54,364 nucleotides of DNA, taken from positions 1 to 54,364 of the forward strand of contig CAKVHA010000010.1 of NCBI GenBank assembly GCA_934747775.1, in the 5' to 3' direction. The DNA comes from an uncultured Clostridia bacterium (GTDB lineage: Bacteria > Bacillota > Clostridia > Christensenellales > UBA1242). Made by a program: the position numbers and the translations under genes. Below the pieces are notes generated by a model. That model had not been told where the DNA came from, searched no databases, and saw only the letters and a program-made list of their open reading frames with translations. Positions 24,482-33,536 of this stretch are shown here, piece after piece. The first letter of the stretch is position 1. Each line of letters starts with the position of its first letter.

Positions 24482-25957
24482 ATGGTACACTTTTTAGGTT
24501 CAACTGTTATGAACACATTAGTTAACTTTTTAGGAATTGCAGGTATAATTGTTTTTGGCTCGTTTATAATCATTTTGGTTGTAGACCTTATTTTGGCGTC
24601 TATGGACAGTCATCAAGGCATATTTTTTAACCGCAAAAAAGACGCTGATGTAGAAAATAAAGAAGTTAAGGTTATTAATGCTGAAAATCCAGAAGAGAAG
24701 GCTGAAAATGGCGGTATTGTTTACAACGAAAACGTTGAAAACAACGACCCATATGTTGCTCCAGACGATGTTGTAACTTCAGTTGATTTTAACAAAGCTG
24801 TAGAAGAACAACAAGCATTGCAAAACAAAATGGATGACAGCAATAATATGTTTGATAGTAGTGAAGAGTCTTCTTACGAAGAGCCAGAAGACGACGAAGA
24901 TATTGCTAAAATTGCTGCAGATGTAGCCAAACAAGCAGTTGGTGAATTAGCACAAGAAGAAGAAAACAGAAACAAAAAAGTCTTTAAATTTGCTAAAGTT
25001 GAAGAAGAACCTGTTGAAAAAACAGAACCTGTTGTTGAAGAACCTGTTGTTGAAACAGTAGTAGAAGAGTCTAAAGAAGAGCCTGTTGTTGAAGAACAAG
25101 TTGTTGAAATTAAAGAAGAAGAAAAGGCTGAAAACGAAGAGTTAAAACGTCTAGAACAAGAAAGACAAGAACTTGAAAGAAAAGTTGCAGAACTAGAACA
25201 ACTAAGAGAAAAAGACCGTGAAGAATTGTTAAAAGCTGTTCAAGAACTAAAAGATAAAGAGCCTGTTGTTGTTGAAGTTGACAAAAAGGCAGAAGAAGAT
25301 GAAAAGAGAAAACTTGCTAACATTGCTAGAATGAATCAACGTTTAAGCTCTATTAAACGTAATGCAAATAAGATTGCCAACAAAACAAAAGAAGACAAAG
25401 AAAAAACTTTAAAAAAGAAAACAGTTGTTACTGTTGAAACTAAAAAACTAAACTCTGACGAACAACCTACAGTAACTGAAGAAGTAAAAGAAGTTGTTAT
25501 TGAAAAACCAAGATTTAAAAAGCAATACTACGAAAACAGATTAGAAGTACTTGAAAACGAATTAAAAGAAGTTCAAGCAGAACTAAAACAAAACAAAAAA
25601 GATTTCTTGCCTTTGCAAAAAGTTCACAAAACTTATGCTAGAGATGAAGTAAAACTAAGAAGACAAGAAGCATTGGTTGTTAATCAAAAAGTTACCGCAT
25701 ACGGTGTTAACAAAAAAGACAAACTAAGCGATGACAAAAAAGCTAAATTGGACGAGAATGTTAAAAAACTTAAAGAACTTAAAGAAAGTGTAGATTCATG
25801 TGCTTTAATTATTGAGCAAAATAAAGATAGATATCCAATTTTAGAGAAAAACAACAAGTTGTTAACAAAACAAGTTAAACGCTTAACAGAAGACATTGCA
25901 AGTGTTCAAGAAGCTTTGGTTTGGTTTGAACATAACAGCGAAAACGAAGATAAATAA
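24482..25957 (+). CDS. Membrane-anchored acidic coiled-coil protein, function unknown
   Basis: The 491-residue protein has one N-terminal membrane segment (IAGIIVFGSFIIILVVDLIL, about 19-38), an acidic low-complexity region rich in V, E and P (about 170-215, repeated VVEE/EPVVE), and two long coiled coils (about 215-270, RLEQERQELERKVAELEQ, and about 345-485). The predicted topology puts most of the chain on one side of the membrane. It is not a known family to me; a cytoskeletal, division or envelope scaffold role is possible. The ATG at 24482 follows an ideal AGGAGGG; an in-frame ATG at 24452 has no such site. It follows tmRNA by 58 bases and ends at a terminator. Confidence 0.8.
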   Translation: MVHFLGSTVMNTLVNFLGIAGIIVFGSFIIILVVDLILASMDSHQGIFFNRKKDADVENKEVKVINAENPEEKAENGGIVYNENVENNDPYVAPDDVVTSVDFNKAVEEQQALQNKMDDSNNMFDSSEESSYEEPEDDEDIAKIAADVAKQAVGELAQEEENRNKKVFKFAKVEEEPVEKTEPVVEEPVVETVVEESKEEPVVEEQVVEIKEEEKAENEELKRLEQERQELERKVAELEQLREKDREELLKAVQELKDKEPVVVEVDKKAEEDEKRKLANIARMNQRLSSIKRNANKIANKTKEDKEKTLKKKTVVTVETKKLNSDEQPTVTEEVKEVVIEKPRFKKQYYENRLEVLENELKEVQAELKQNKKDFLPLQKVHKTYARDEVKLRRQEALVVNQKVTAYGVNKKDKLSDDKKAKLDENVKKLKELKESVDSCALIIEQNKDRYPILEKNNKLLTKQVKRLTEDIASVQEALVWFEHNSENEDK

Positions 25958-25961
25958 CAAC

Positions 25962-25997
25962 AAAAAAAAGATGTATCGAAAGATACATTTTTTTTAT
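25962..25997 (+). terminator. Intrinsic terminator
   Basis: A-tract, ATGTATC, GAAA tetraloop, GATACAT, then eight T. The GAAA loop makes a very stable hairpin. Confidence 0.9.
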
Positions 25998-26074
25998 TTT
26001 TTTAAACCCTTTTGTTTTTATATAACCTTAAATTATGATATTATATATAAAATACTATTTACGAAGGGTGAAAA

Positions 26075-27199
26075 ATGGCAAATAAAGAAAACAAAAAGAC
26101 AAACAAAACGCTTCTAATTGTGATTTATATTTTACTAGTTGTTGGGCTTTGTGTAACACTGTTTTTTAGCTCTAAAATGGAAGTGTTGTTAAAGCTAAAA
26201 CCAGACATTAGCGCACTTAGTGCCGAAGATGACTTTGAAGTGCATTTTATTGATGTTGGGCAGGGTGATGCAATTGCTATGCGGTTTTCAAACGGAAAAA
26301 CAATGCTTGTAGATTCTGGCCCAACAAAAGGCGAAGAAAAGCTAAAACGATATCTAAATAATGTGTTTTTTAAAGGACACGATAAAACGTTTGACTATGT
26401 TTTGCTTACTCATAGCGATGCTGACCATTCTGGAAATATGGACTACATTTTGCATAATTATACAGTAAATAAGTTTTATAGACCATATATTTTTAACAAA
26501 AGTGAAGGCTCAACTGTGGGGTTGAGTTTGCCTACTAATGAAATAGAATTGTATACAAATGTGCTAAAAACATTAAAATCCAAGCAAATTGACACTAGTT
26601 TTTTTAAGGCTGGAGAAAATATAATAATAGGAGATAATATAGTTGTTAGTTTTTTTGCTCCAGTTGATTTGACAATTACAAATACAAACGATTTTAGTCC
26701 AATTATGGTTGTTGGCGACAACAATAAATTGGTCTGCTTAACAGGTGATGCGTCTATAACCGAAGAAAAAACAGCAATGCAAAACTATACTTTGCCCGAT
26801 ATTGATTTGTTAAAACTAGGTCATCACGGTAGTAAAAATAGTACCTGTGCGGAGTTTTTGGCGGAATTGCAACCAGAGTATGTTGTTGCACAAGTGGGCA
26901 GTAATAGCTATGGTCATCCAAGCGACGATGTATTGGCTAGGTTAGCAGATTACGATAAAGAGTACAATAAAACTACATATTCTGGATTTTTAAACAATAA
27001 AGATGATGCAAATATTGTGTACTATGTAAAGCCTAATTCCGACTTTGAATTGCTTTTAATAGACCGGATGACAAACTTTGTTTTTGTGGATTGGTACATA
27101 GTTGTTATTGTGGTTAGTGGAGTGGTTGCGTTTGTAATGTTTGTTCCTAAAACCAAAAAATATAAAAAGAAAATGAAAAGAAATAAAAATTCAATATAG
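26075..27199 (+). CDS. ComEC-like metallo-beta-lactamase-fold hydrolase, membrane-anchored
   Basis: The 374-residue protein resembles the stand-alone metallo-beta-lactamase domain of the competence protein ComEC/Rec2. The metal motif THSDADHSG is at about 112-120 (H113, D115, D117, H118), preceded by FIDVGQGDAIAMRFSNG and followed by LTGDASITEE and KLGHHGSKNST, which supply further metal ligands. Unlike many stand-alone members it has a membrane segment at each end (about 11-31 and about 340-358), so the catalytic domain should lie between two anchors. DNA, RNA or another phosphodiester could be the substrate. It starts just after a terminator and carries a plausible ribosome binding site GAAGGG. 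Confidence 0.85.
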   Translation: MANKENKKTNKTLLIVIYILLVVGLCVTLFFSSKMEVLLKLKPDISALSAEDDFEVHFIDVGQGDAIAMRFSNGKTMLVDSGPTKGEEKLKRYLNNVFFKGHDKTFDYVLLTHSDADHSGNMDYILHNYTVNKFYRPYIFNKSEGSTVGLSLPTNEIELYTNVLKTLKSKQIDTSFFKAGENIIIGDNIVVSFFAPVDLTITNTNDFSPIMVVGDNNKLVCLTGDASITEEKTAMQNYTLPDIDLLKLGHHGSKNSTCAEFLAELQPEYVVAQVGSNSYGHPSDDVLARLADYDKEYNKTTYSGFLNNKDDANIVYYVKPNSDFELLLIDRMTNFVFVDWYIVVIVVSGVVAFVMFVPKTKKYKKKMKRNKNSI

Positions 27200-27235
27200 T
27201 GAATAAATATTCGAAATTATTAAGATTGTTTTTGT

Positions 27236-27264
27236 TTGTTAAAATTTTAGATATAAAGTATAAT
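27236..27264 (+). promoter_or_regulatory. Promoter of the shikimate-kinase-like/transketolase operon
   Basis: TTGTTA (27236-27241) and TATAAT (27259-27264), spacing 17, 23 bases before the GTG start. Confidence 0.7.
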
Positions 27265-27286
27265 ATTAATATAAAGGAGTGAGCTT

Positions 27287-27796
27287 GTGAAAACAAACAT
27301 ATGCGTTTTTGGACTGGTAGATGATTTTTCGCTTAATTTATCAAAGCGATTAGCAGACGAATTGGAAATGTTTTTTGCGGACATTGGTGCGCTTATTGAG
27401 TTTGAGCTAATGGATGTGGGGCGTGCTAAGGATCTTTGCGGAAGCGATTATGTTAAAGAATGTGAGCGAAAAGCAGTTAAAAATATAGTATCTTTTGAAA
27501 ATACGCTATGTGTGTGCAGTTATTCACTTTTAAATGATAATGAAAATTTAAATACAATAAAGGGAAGTTGTTATACTATTTATTTAAAATTTAATAGGGC
27601 AACTTTTGGTAAAATTTTAAGACAAAAAGAACTTAGAAAAGCCGATCTTGAGTTGAGACTAGATATGATGCATATAAGAGATAAATTGTGTAAAAAATAC
27701 GCAGATATTGTGGTGAGTTGTAACTCATTAAATGATAAAAAAATAATAACAACAATAAAGAAAAAGTTGTTGGGGGTTTTAAAAAATGGAAATTGA
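27287..27796 (+). CDS. Shikimate-kinase-like protein lacking the P-loop (probable pseudoenzyme)
   Basis: The 169-residue protein follows the length and secondary-structure order of shikimate kinase: an initial strand NICVFG, first helix LSKRLADELEMFFADIG (kinase: GRxLAxxLxxxFxDxD), a segment AKDLCGSDYVKECERKAV (kinase: FxxxGExxFRxxExxxL), strand TIYLKFN and a C-terminal ADIVVSCNSLNDKKII. The catalytic parts are missing: GxxGxGKS is replaced by GLVDDFSLN, and the GGG motif after the ATG-like strand is absent. ATP binding in the usual way is therefore unlikely. The start is GTG with AAGGAG upstream. Its last 11 bases overlap transketolase, which implies coupled translation. A regulatory role is inferred. 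Similarity was judged by eye only. Confidence 0.6.
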   Translation: MKTNICVFGLVDDFSLNLSKRLADELEMFFADIGALIEFELMDVGRAKDLCGSDYVKECERKAVKNIVSFENTLCVCSYSLLNDNENLNTIKGSCYTIYLKFNRATFGKILRQKELRKADLELRLDMMHIRDKLCKKYADIVVSCNSLNDKKIITTIKKKLLGVLKNGN

Positions 27797-29759
27797 TGAA
27801 AAAGTTGTTAACGCGCTAAGGTTTACTGCGGTTAATATGATAGAGTTAAATAAATCTGGTCACCCAGGAATTGCGCTTGATATTGCACCACTTTTGTATG
27901 TTTTGTATGGCAAGCATATTAAAGTTGTGCCTAATGACCCTAATAATGTTATGCGTGACAGATTTGTTTTGTCGGCAGGTCACGGAAGCAGTGTTTTATA
28001 TGCGACACTTGCTGCTATGGGATACAAAATTTCAAATAGCGACCTTATGAAATTTAGGCAACTTGGTTCTATCACTCCGGGACATCCTGAACTGGGCGTT
28101 ACGCCTGGAGTGGATTGTTCGTCTGGACCGCTTGGTCAAGGTGTTGCAGTGGCTGTGGGGCTTGCGCTATCTGAAAAGATGCTGGAAGAACGATTTAATA
28201 TAGACGAATGCAAGTTTTTTGACCACCACACATATTGCCTTGTTGGCGATGGCTGTTTAATGGAAGGCGTATCTTATGAAGCGTTGAGTTTGGCGGGTTC
28301 TTTAAGACTTAACAAGCTTATTGTATTCTATGACCGCAACAAAATAACAATAGACGGCAGTATTGATAGGGTGTTTGATGTTGATATTAAAAAATATATG
28401 CAGTCGTTGGGTTTTGCGGTTTTAGAAGTTGCAGACGGCAATAATTTGCAACAAATTGACGACGCAATTACAGCTGCGAAAGAGTCTAAAGACAAGCCAG
28501 TTTTTGTTGTTTTAAACACTAAAATAGGCTATGGCAGCAACTTAGAAGGTCAAAACAAGGTTCACGGTACTCCGCTTGGGGAAGAAGGAATTGCGTATTT
28601 AAAACGTAATTTAAACATTACGAGCGAACCATTTAAGTATGAAAAAGATATTAATAATAGATTAAAAGAGATTCAAAAACGTTTTGCGGTTGTAAAAAAA
28701 GACTTTGAAGAAAGAGAAAAGTTTTACAAGAAAAACTGTAAAAGTTTGTATGCTGAAATTAATGAGTTGATTACGCCAAATTATGATAAACTTTATGACA
28801 TCTTAAAAAATTTTAAAACTGAAAAAGATGTTGCGGGGCTACGAGAATGGGGTTCTGAAGTTTTAAATGAAGTTGCGCGAAATTATCCAAATGTTGTAGG
28901 TGGAACGGGCGATGTTTCTAGCAGTACAAAAATGAGATTGGGTAAAGAACCTGTAAATGTGAGTGTTAAAAATCGCGACATTTTGTATGGAGTTAGAGAA
29001 TTTGGAATGTCGTGCATTTCAAACGGCTTGGCTCTTGGTGGGTTTACTCCATTTTGTAGTACGTTTTTTTCGTTTAGTGACTATATGAAAAATGGCATTA
29101 GAATGAGCGCTATTATGAATTTGCCAGTGAAATATATATTTACTCACGATAGTTTTTATGTTGGTGAAGATGGCCCAACGCATCAACCAGTCGAGCAGCT
29201 TGCAATGCTAAGGAGTATGCCAAATTTAAGGGTGTTTAGACCTTGTGATTTTACTGAAATTTGTGCAGCTTACTACGTTGCGTTTAAAAATAAATCACCT
29301 AATGCAATTGTACTTTCAAGACAAAAGCTTGGCAAGGTTTCTTCCAGTTTTGACGGCGCCATAAAGGGCGGATATGTGGTTAGAGAAGAGTGTAAAGGTT
29401 GTCAGCTAATTATAATTGCAACTGGTTCTGAAGTTCAACTTGCAATAGATGTAGCAAAAAATATGTTTCAAAATGACTATGGTGTTAGGGTTGTTTCTAT
29501 GCCGTGTTGGGAAGAATTTGACAAGCAGCCACAAGCTTATAAAGATGAAATTTTGCCGCCCGAAATTCCAAAACTTAGCATAGAAGCGGGCAGTACATTT
29601 GGTTGGCGAAAATATGTTAATAAGGGTGAGTGTTTTGGCATAGATGAGTTTGGGATGTCTGGGAAAGGCGAAGATTTGGCACAAAAATATGGCTTTACAG
29701 TTAAAAATCTTACAAAGATTGCAACAAACATTATTGCAAAAGAGCGAAAAAATAAATAA
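27786..29759 (+). CDS. tkt: Transketolase
   Basis: Transketolase moves two-carbon units between sugar phosphates in the non-oxidative pentose phosphate pathway, using thiamine diphosphate. The 657-residue protein has SGHPGIALDIAPLLY near the N terminus, LSAGHGSSVLYA, GPLGQGVAVAVGLALSEK, the diphosphate-binding motif GDGCLMEGVSYEA (about 155-167), and the pyrimidine-domain phrases THDSFYVGEDGPTHQPVEQL and GFTPFCSTFFSF. All are typical, and the length is normal. The start ATG at 27786 overlaps the upstream gene. Transcription should end at the shared terminator at 29859. Confidence 0.97.
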   Translation: MEIDEKVVNALRFTAVNMIELNKSGHPGIALDIAPLLYVLYGKHIKVVPNDPNNVMRDRFVLSAGHGSSVLYATLAAMGYKISNSDLMKFRQLGSITPGHPELGVTPGVDCSSGPLGQGVAVAVGLALSEKMLEERFNIDECKFFDHHTYCLVGDGCLMEGVSYEALSLAGSLRLNKLIVFYDRNKITIDGSIDRVFDVDIKKYMQSLGFAVLEVADGNNLQQIDDAITAAKESKDKPVFVVLNTKIGYGSNLEGQNKVHGTPLGEEGIAYLKRNLNITSEPFKYEKDINNRLKEIQKRFAVVKKDFEEREKFYKKNCKSLYAEINELITPNYDKLYDILKNFKTEKDVAGLREWGSEVLNEVARNYPNVVGGTGDVSSSTKMRLGKEPVNVSVKNRDILYGVREFGMSCISNGLALGGFTPFCSTFFSFSDYMKNGIRMSAIMNLPVKYIFTHDSFYVGEDGPTHQPVEQLAMLRSMPNLRVFRPCDFTEICAAYYVAFKNKSPNAIVLSRQKLGKVSSSFDGAIKGGYVVREECKGCQLIIIATGSEVQLAIDVAKNMFQNDYGVRVVSMPCWEEFDKQPQAYKDEILPPEIPKLSIEAGSTFGWRKYVNKGECFGIDEFGMSGKGEDLAQKYGFTVKNLTKIATNIIAKERKNK

Positions 29760-29800
29760 AAATTATAGTATATTTTGTCGAATTTTGCTTAAAATAATAA

Positions 29801-29857
29801 TGTAAAACAAGTAATTTATAAATTATTTAAAGTTTTATTTTAAATTACTGTTTACAG
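29801..29857. repeat. Imperfect inverted repeat after transketolase
   Basis: Outer arms TGTAAA/TTTACA and inner arms AGTAATTT/AAATTACT enclose an AT-rich loop of about 22 bases. It lies just before the shared terminator and could be an mRNA 3'-end structure. Arms are AT-rich, so chance is possible. Confidence 0.35.
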
Positions 29858-29858
29858 T

Positions 29859-29893
29859 AAAAAAGAGATAGTCTTGCATAACTATCTCTTTTT
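29859..29893. terminator. Bidirectional terminator between tkt and the POR gene
   Basis: AAAAAGAGATAGT and ACTATCTCTTTTT form a 13-bp stem with A and T tracts on both sides. It serves convergent tkt and the POR gene. Confidence 0.9.
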
Positions 29894-29905
29894 ATTGTTT
29901 AAGCC

Positions 29906-32900
29906 TTATTTGTTGTCGGCTAATTTTTTAAGCTCGTAATATGTTGAGAGTGCTTTTTCTTTTGTTTCTTCAAACAGTTGTTTTGCAAGATCTTCGTCTT
30001 TTTTAACAAGTTGTTTGTACCGATTTTCACCCATTAAGAACTCGTTAAAGTCAAGCTTTGGCTCTGGACTATCTAGAATGTAGCCGCTTTTGCCTTGTTT
30101 TAATAGCTCAGGATTAAATCTCCATAATTGCCAGTATCCGCATTCAACTGCGCGTTTCATTTCAAGCTGGCTGTTGCTCATATTAAAGCCGTGGTCGATA
30201 CAAGGGGCATATGCAATTATTAACGACACGCCATTGTAAGCTTCGGCTTCTTTTACTGCGGTCAAAAATTGGTTCATATTTGCGCCCATTGCAACTTTTG
30301 CCACATACACGTCTTTGTATGTGGTTGCCATTAAGCCAAGGTCTTTTTTGTTGGTTCGCTTGCCATTGTTTGCAAACTTAACAACCGCGCCTTTAGGGGT
30401 GGCTTTGCTTGCTTGACCGCCAGTATTGCTGTAGATTTCGGTATCCAAAACTAGAATGTTAACGTTTTCGCCGCTTGCAAGTATGTGATCTAGTCCTCCA
30501 TAACCAATATCATATGCCCAGCCGTCACCGCCAATAATCCACATAGACTCGTTGATAAAATGATTTTTAAGTGTTGTAATTTCTTCAATAAGTTTGTTAA
30601 TTTTTTCGTCTTTTGTTGATATTTTTGCCATTGCGTCAATAATTTCTTTTCCAATCTCTCTTTGTTTTGCTGGAACTGTTTCGGCAAAATAACTATCAAT
30701 AAGTTCATTAATTTTTGATTTTTTAAATGATTTAAATTCGGTAAGTTTTTCTTTTAGTGTTTCTTGTTGATAATTTAAACCAAGTTTTATTCCGTAACCA
30801 AATTCTGCATTGTCTTCAAACAAACTGTTTGCCCAAGCTACGCCGTTGCCGTCTTTATCCTTAACATAAGGGCTGGTAGGAGAGCTTGCGCCATAGATAC
30901 TGGAACAACCTGTTGCGTTTGCAATAATCATTCGGTTTCCAAATAGTTGGGAAATAACTTTAATATATGGTGTTTCACCACAGCCTGCACAAGCACCACT
31001 AAACTCGAAATATGGAAGATTAAACTGGCTGCCCTTAACTGTAAATTCGTTAAATAATTTTGATTTATGTGGAGTGAGTGAATTTGCATAATAATAATTT
31101 TGCTTTTCCTTATCAAAAATTTCACTAGTTTCAACCATAGTGATTGCTTTGTTTTTTGCGGGACAAACGCTGGCGCAAACACCACAACCTGTACAATCTT
31201 CTGGACTAACTTGCATAACGTATTTATAATATGGTTCGCTTATTGCATCCAGTGTGTTTAGAGTATCTGGTTTGTTTTTTAATTCGTTAGGGTCTATTAG
31301 TCTTGGTCTGATTGCGGCGTGTGGGCAAACAAATGCACACATGTTACATTGAATACAGTTTTTACTGTTCCAACAAGGAAGGGCAGAAGCTATACCGCGT
31401 TTTTCATATTGTGTTGTATTTGTAGGTACGTGTCCATCGGGAGCGAAACTACTAACAGGTAGAGTGTTGCCTTCCATTTTTTGAATAGGATTAATATAAT
31501 CATTATAATATTTGCAAGGGTGGCTACACTTGCTGCAATCGTGGGTTTTTACTCCCCATGAAGCTGGAATGTCTAGTTGTTTTAAATTTGCTTCGGCAGA
31601 ATCTATTGCGTCATAATTCATTTTTACAACTGCTTCGCCTTTCTTTCCATAACTTTTTAGAGCAAATGCTTTCATTTGTTCTTTTGCTTTTTCATATGGA
31701 ATTATGTTTAAAAGTTTAAAAAATGCAGCTTGCATTATAAGATTTATTTTGCTACCCAAACCTAATTTTTTGGCAATAGAGTAGGCGTCTATTGTGTAAA
31801 CCTTTAACTTTTTGTCAAAAACATCATACTTTATGTCATTAGGTAATAGTTTTGTTAATTCTTCCAAATTCCACTCTGTGTTTATTAATAGCGTTCCGTT
31901 TTTCTTTAACCCTTTTAATACATTATATTTTGTAAGGTATGTTTGGTTGTGAACAGCTACAAAATCTGTATTGTAAGTAAGGTAACTGCTTTTAATAGGT
32001 TTGTCTGAAAATCTTAGGTGGCATACTGTGGTGTTGCCTGTTTTTTTGCTGTCGTATTCAAAGTATGCTTGCCCAAGAAGGTTGGTGTTGTCGGTAATAA
32101 TTTTTATACTGTTTTTATTTGCACTAACTGTTCCGTCGCCGCCGTAACCGTAGAACTTGCAATTTTTTGTATCGCTGCTATGAATGTTTAATTCTTCATC
32201 AACTGGCAAACTATGATATGTTACATCATCTGTTATACCTATGGTAAAGTGGTTTTTAGGTGATTTTAATTTTAAGTTGTCAAACACTGCTTTAACCATT
32301 GCTGGTGTAAATTCTTTGCTACCTAGTCCATATCTGCCGCCAACAACTTCTATGTGATTGTATTTTGCTTCGTTTAGGGCACAAACAACATCTTTGTATA
32401 ATGGTTCGCCTTGGCTACCAGATTCTTTTGTTCGGTCTAATACTGCAATTCGTTTAACTGATTTTGGAATTGCGTTTATTAGTGATGCAATATCGAAAGG
32501 ACGATATAATCTAACTTTAATTAAGCCAACTTTGTAACCGTGCGCGTTTAGATAATCAATTGTTTCTTCGGCTGTGGTGACACCGCTGCCCATTAAAACA
32601 ATAATGTTGGTTGCTTTTGGGTGTCCGTAGTATTCCATAAGACCATACTTTCTGCCAGTAATCTCGTACACGTCTTGCATTGCCTTTTTCACATTAAGTG
32701 GAACATTTTGATAATACATATTTGCAGCTTCGCGGTTTTGAAAAAATATGTCTGGGTTTTGAGCTGTACCTTGCATATGTGGATTTGAAGAACTTAATGC
32801 GCGATTTTTAAATTTTTCAATTTTATCATATGGAATATATGGTTTTATTTTTTTTAAATCGATATCTTCAATGGTGTTAAGCTCGTGGCTTGTTCTAAAT

Positions 32901-33412
32901 CCGTCAAAAAAGTGAACAAACGGAATTGACGAACGCAATGTAGCAAGGTGTGCAACAAGAGCTAGGTCTTGACATTCTTGAACCGAAGAAGAGCATAACA
33001 TAGCCCAGCCTGTTTGTCTTACCGCCATAACATCGCTGTGGTCGCCAAATATTGATAGTGCGTGAGTTGCAATTGTGCGGGCGCTTACGTGCATAACGCA
33101 AGGAAGTAGCTCGCCAGCAATTTTATACATATTAGGAATCATTAATAACAACCCTTGACTTGCGGTAAAGGTGGTGGTTAGAGCACCGCTACTAAGGCTT
33201 CCGTGTAATGCGCCGCTTGCACCTGCTTCGGACTGCATTTCTACTACTTTTAGCGGTTTTCCAAACAAATTTGGTACTTTTTTAGCACTCATTTCGTCGC
33301 AAACTTCTGCCATGGTGCTGCTTGGGGTAATGGGATATATTGTAGCAATTTCACTAAATGCGTAGGCGATTTTAGCGGTAGCGTTGTTGCCATCTACTGT
33401 AATTTTACTCAA
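29906..33412 (-). CDS. nifJ: Pyruvate:ferredoxin (flavodoxin) oxidoreductase
   Basis: This single-chain enzyme oxidises pyruvate to acetyl-CoA and CO2 while reducing ferredoxin, the central step in anaerobic fermentation. It is 1168 residues long, the usual size for this homodimeric form. The N-terminal domain has YPITPSSTMAE, the middle has two ferredoxin-type clusters (CIQCNMCAFVCPHA and CTGCGVCASVCPA), and the C-terminal thiamine-diphosphate domain has CAGCGETPYIK and GGDGWAYDIGYGGLDH. I chose TTG at 33412 as start: GGAGG lies seven bases upstream, while an in-frame TTG at 33427 would put that site inside the coding region. A consensus promoter precedes it. Transcription opposes the neighbouring genes. 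Confidence 0.97.
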   Translation of the reverse strand: MSKITVDGNNATAKIAYAFSEIATIYPITPSSTMAEVCDEMSAKKVPNLFGKPLKVVEMQSEAGASGALHGSLSSGALTTTFTASQGLLLMIPNMYKIAGELLPCVMHVSARTIATHALSIFGDHSDVMAVRQTGWAMLCSSSVQECQDLALVAHLATLRSSIPFVHFFDGFRTSHELNTIEDIDLKKIKPYIPYDKIEKFKNRALSSSNPHMQGTAQNPDIFFQNREAANMYYQNVPLNVKKAMQDVYEITGRKYGLMEYYGHPKATNIIVLMGSGVTTAEETIDYLNAHGYKVGLIKVRLYRPFDIASLINAIPKSVKRIAVLDRTKESGSQGEPLYKDVVCALNEAKYNHIEVVGGRYGLGSKEFTPAMVKAVFDNLKLKSPKNHFTIGITDDVTYHSLPVDEELNIHSSDTKNCKFYGYGGDGTVSANKNSIKIITDNTNLLGQAYFEYDSKKTGNTTVCHLRFSDKPIKSSYLTYNTDFVAVHNQTYLTKYNVLKGLKKNGTLLINTEWNLEELTKLLPNDIKYDVFDKKLKVYTIDAYSIAKKLGLGSKINLIMQAAFFKLLNIIPYEKAKEQMKAFALKSYGKKGEAVVKMNYDAIDSAEANLKQLDIPASWGVKTHDCSKCSHPCKYYNDYINPIQKMEGNTLPVSSFAPDGHVPTNTTQYEKRGIASALPCWNSKNCIQCNMCAFVCPHAAIRPRLIDPNELKNKPDTLNTLDAISEPYYKYVMQVSPEDCTGCGVCASVCPAKNKAITMVETSEIFDKEKQNYYYANSLTPHKSKLFNEFTVKGSQFNLPYFEFSGACAGCGETPYIKVISQLFGNRMIIANATGCSSIYGASSPTSPYVKDKDGNGVAWANSLFEDNAEFGYGIKLGLNYQQETLKEKLTEFKSFKKSKINELIDSYFAETVPAKQREIGKEIIDAMAKISTKDEKINKLIEEITTLKNHFINESMWIIGGDGWAYDIGYGGLDHILASGENVNILVLDTEIYSNTGGQASKATPKGAVVKFANNGKRTNKKDLGLMATTYKDVYVAKVAMGANMNQFLTAVKEAEAYNGVSLIIAYAPCIDHGFNMSNSQLEMKRAVECGYWQLWRFNPELLKQGKSGYILDSPEPKLDFNEFLMGENRYKQLVKKDEDLAKQLFEETKEKALSTYYELKKLADNK

Positions 33413-33444
33413 AGTTTTTTCCTCCAATTTTTTAAATATATTAA

Positions 33445-33473
33445 ATTATATAATTTATTATATGTTAAGTCAA
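33445..33473 (-). promoter_or_regulatory. Promoter of the POR gene
   Basis: On the minus strand TTGACT (complement of 33468-33473) and TATAAT (complement of 33445-33450) are spaced 17 bases, 33 bases before the TTG start. Confidence 0.85.
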
Positions 33474-33501
33474 ACATATTAAAAATATCTTGAAAAAGTT
33501 T

Positions 33502-33529
33502 TTGAAAAATGTGAAAAATAGTGTAAAAT
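33502..33529 (+). promoter_or_regulatory. Candidate promoter of truA, giving a nearly leaderless mRNA
   Basis: TTGAAA (33502-33507) and TAAAAT (33524-33529), spacing 16. The predicted start falls within a few bases of the truA ATG at 33537, and no Shine-Dalgarno sequence is present. Confidence 0.5.
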
Positions 33530-33536
33530 ATGTGGT

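Noticed and set aside
33413..33427. Longer start for the POR gene (TTG at 33427)
   Set aside because: It would translate the GGAGG ribosome binding site as coding sequence and leaves no site upstream.
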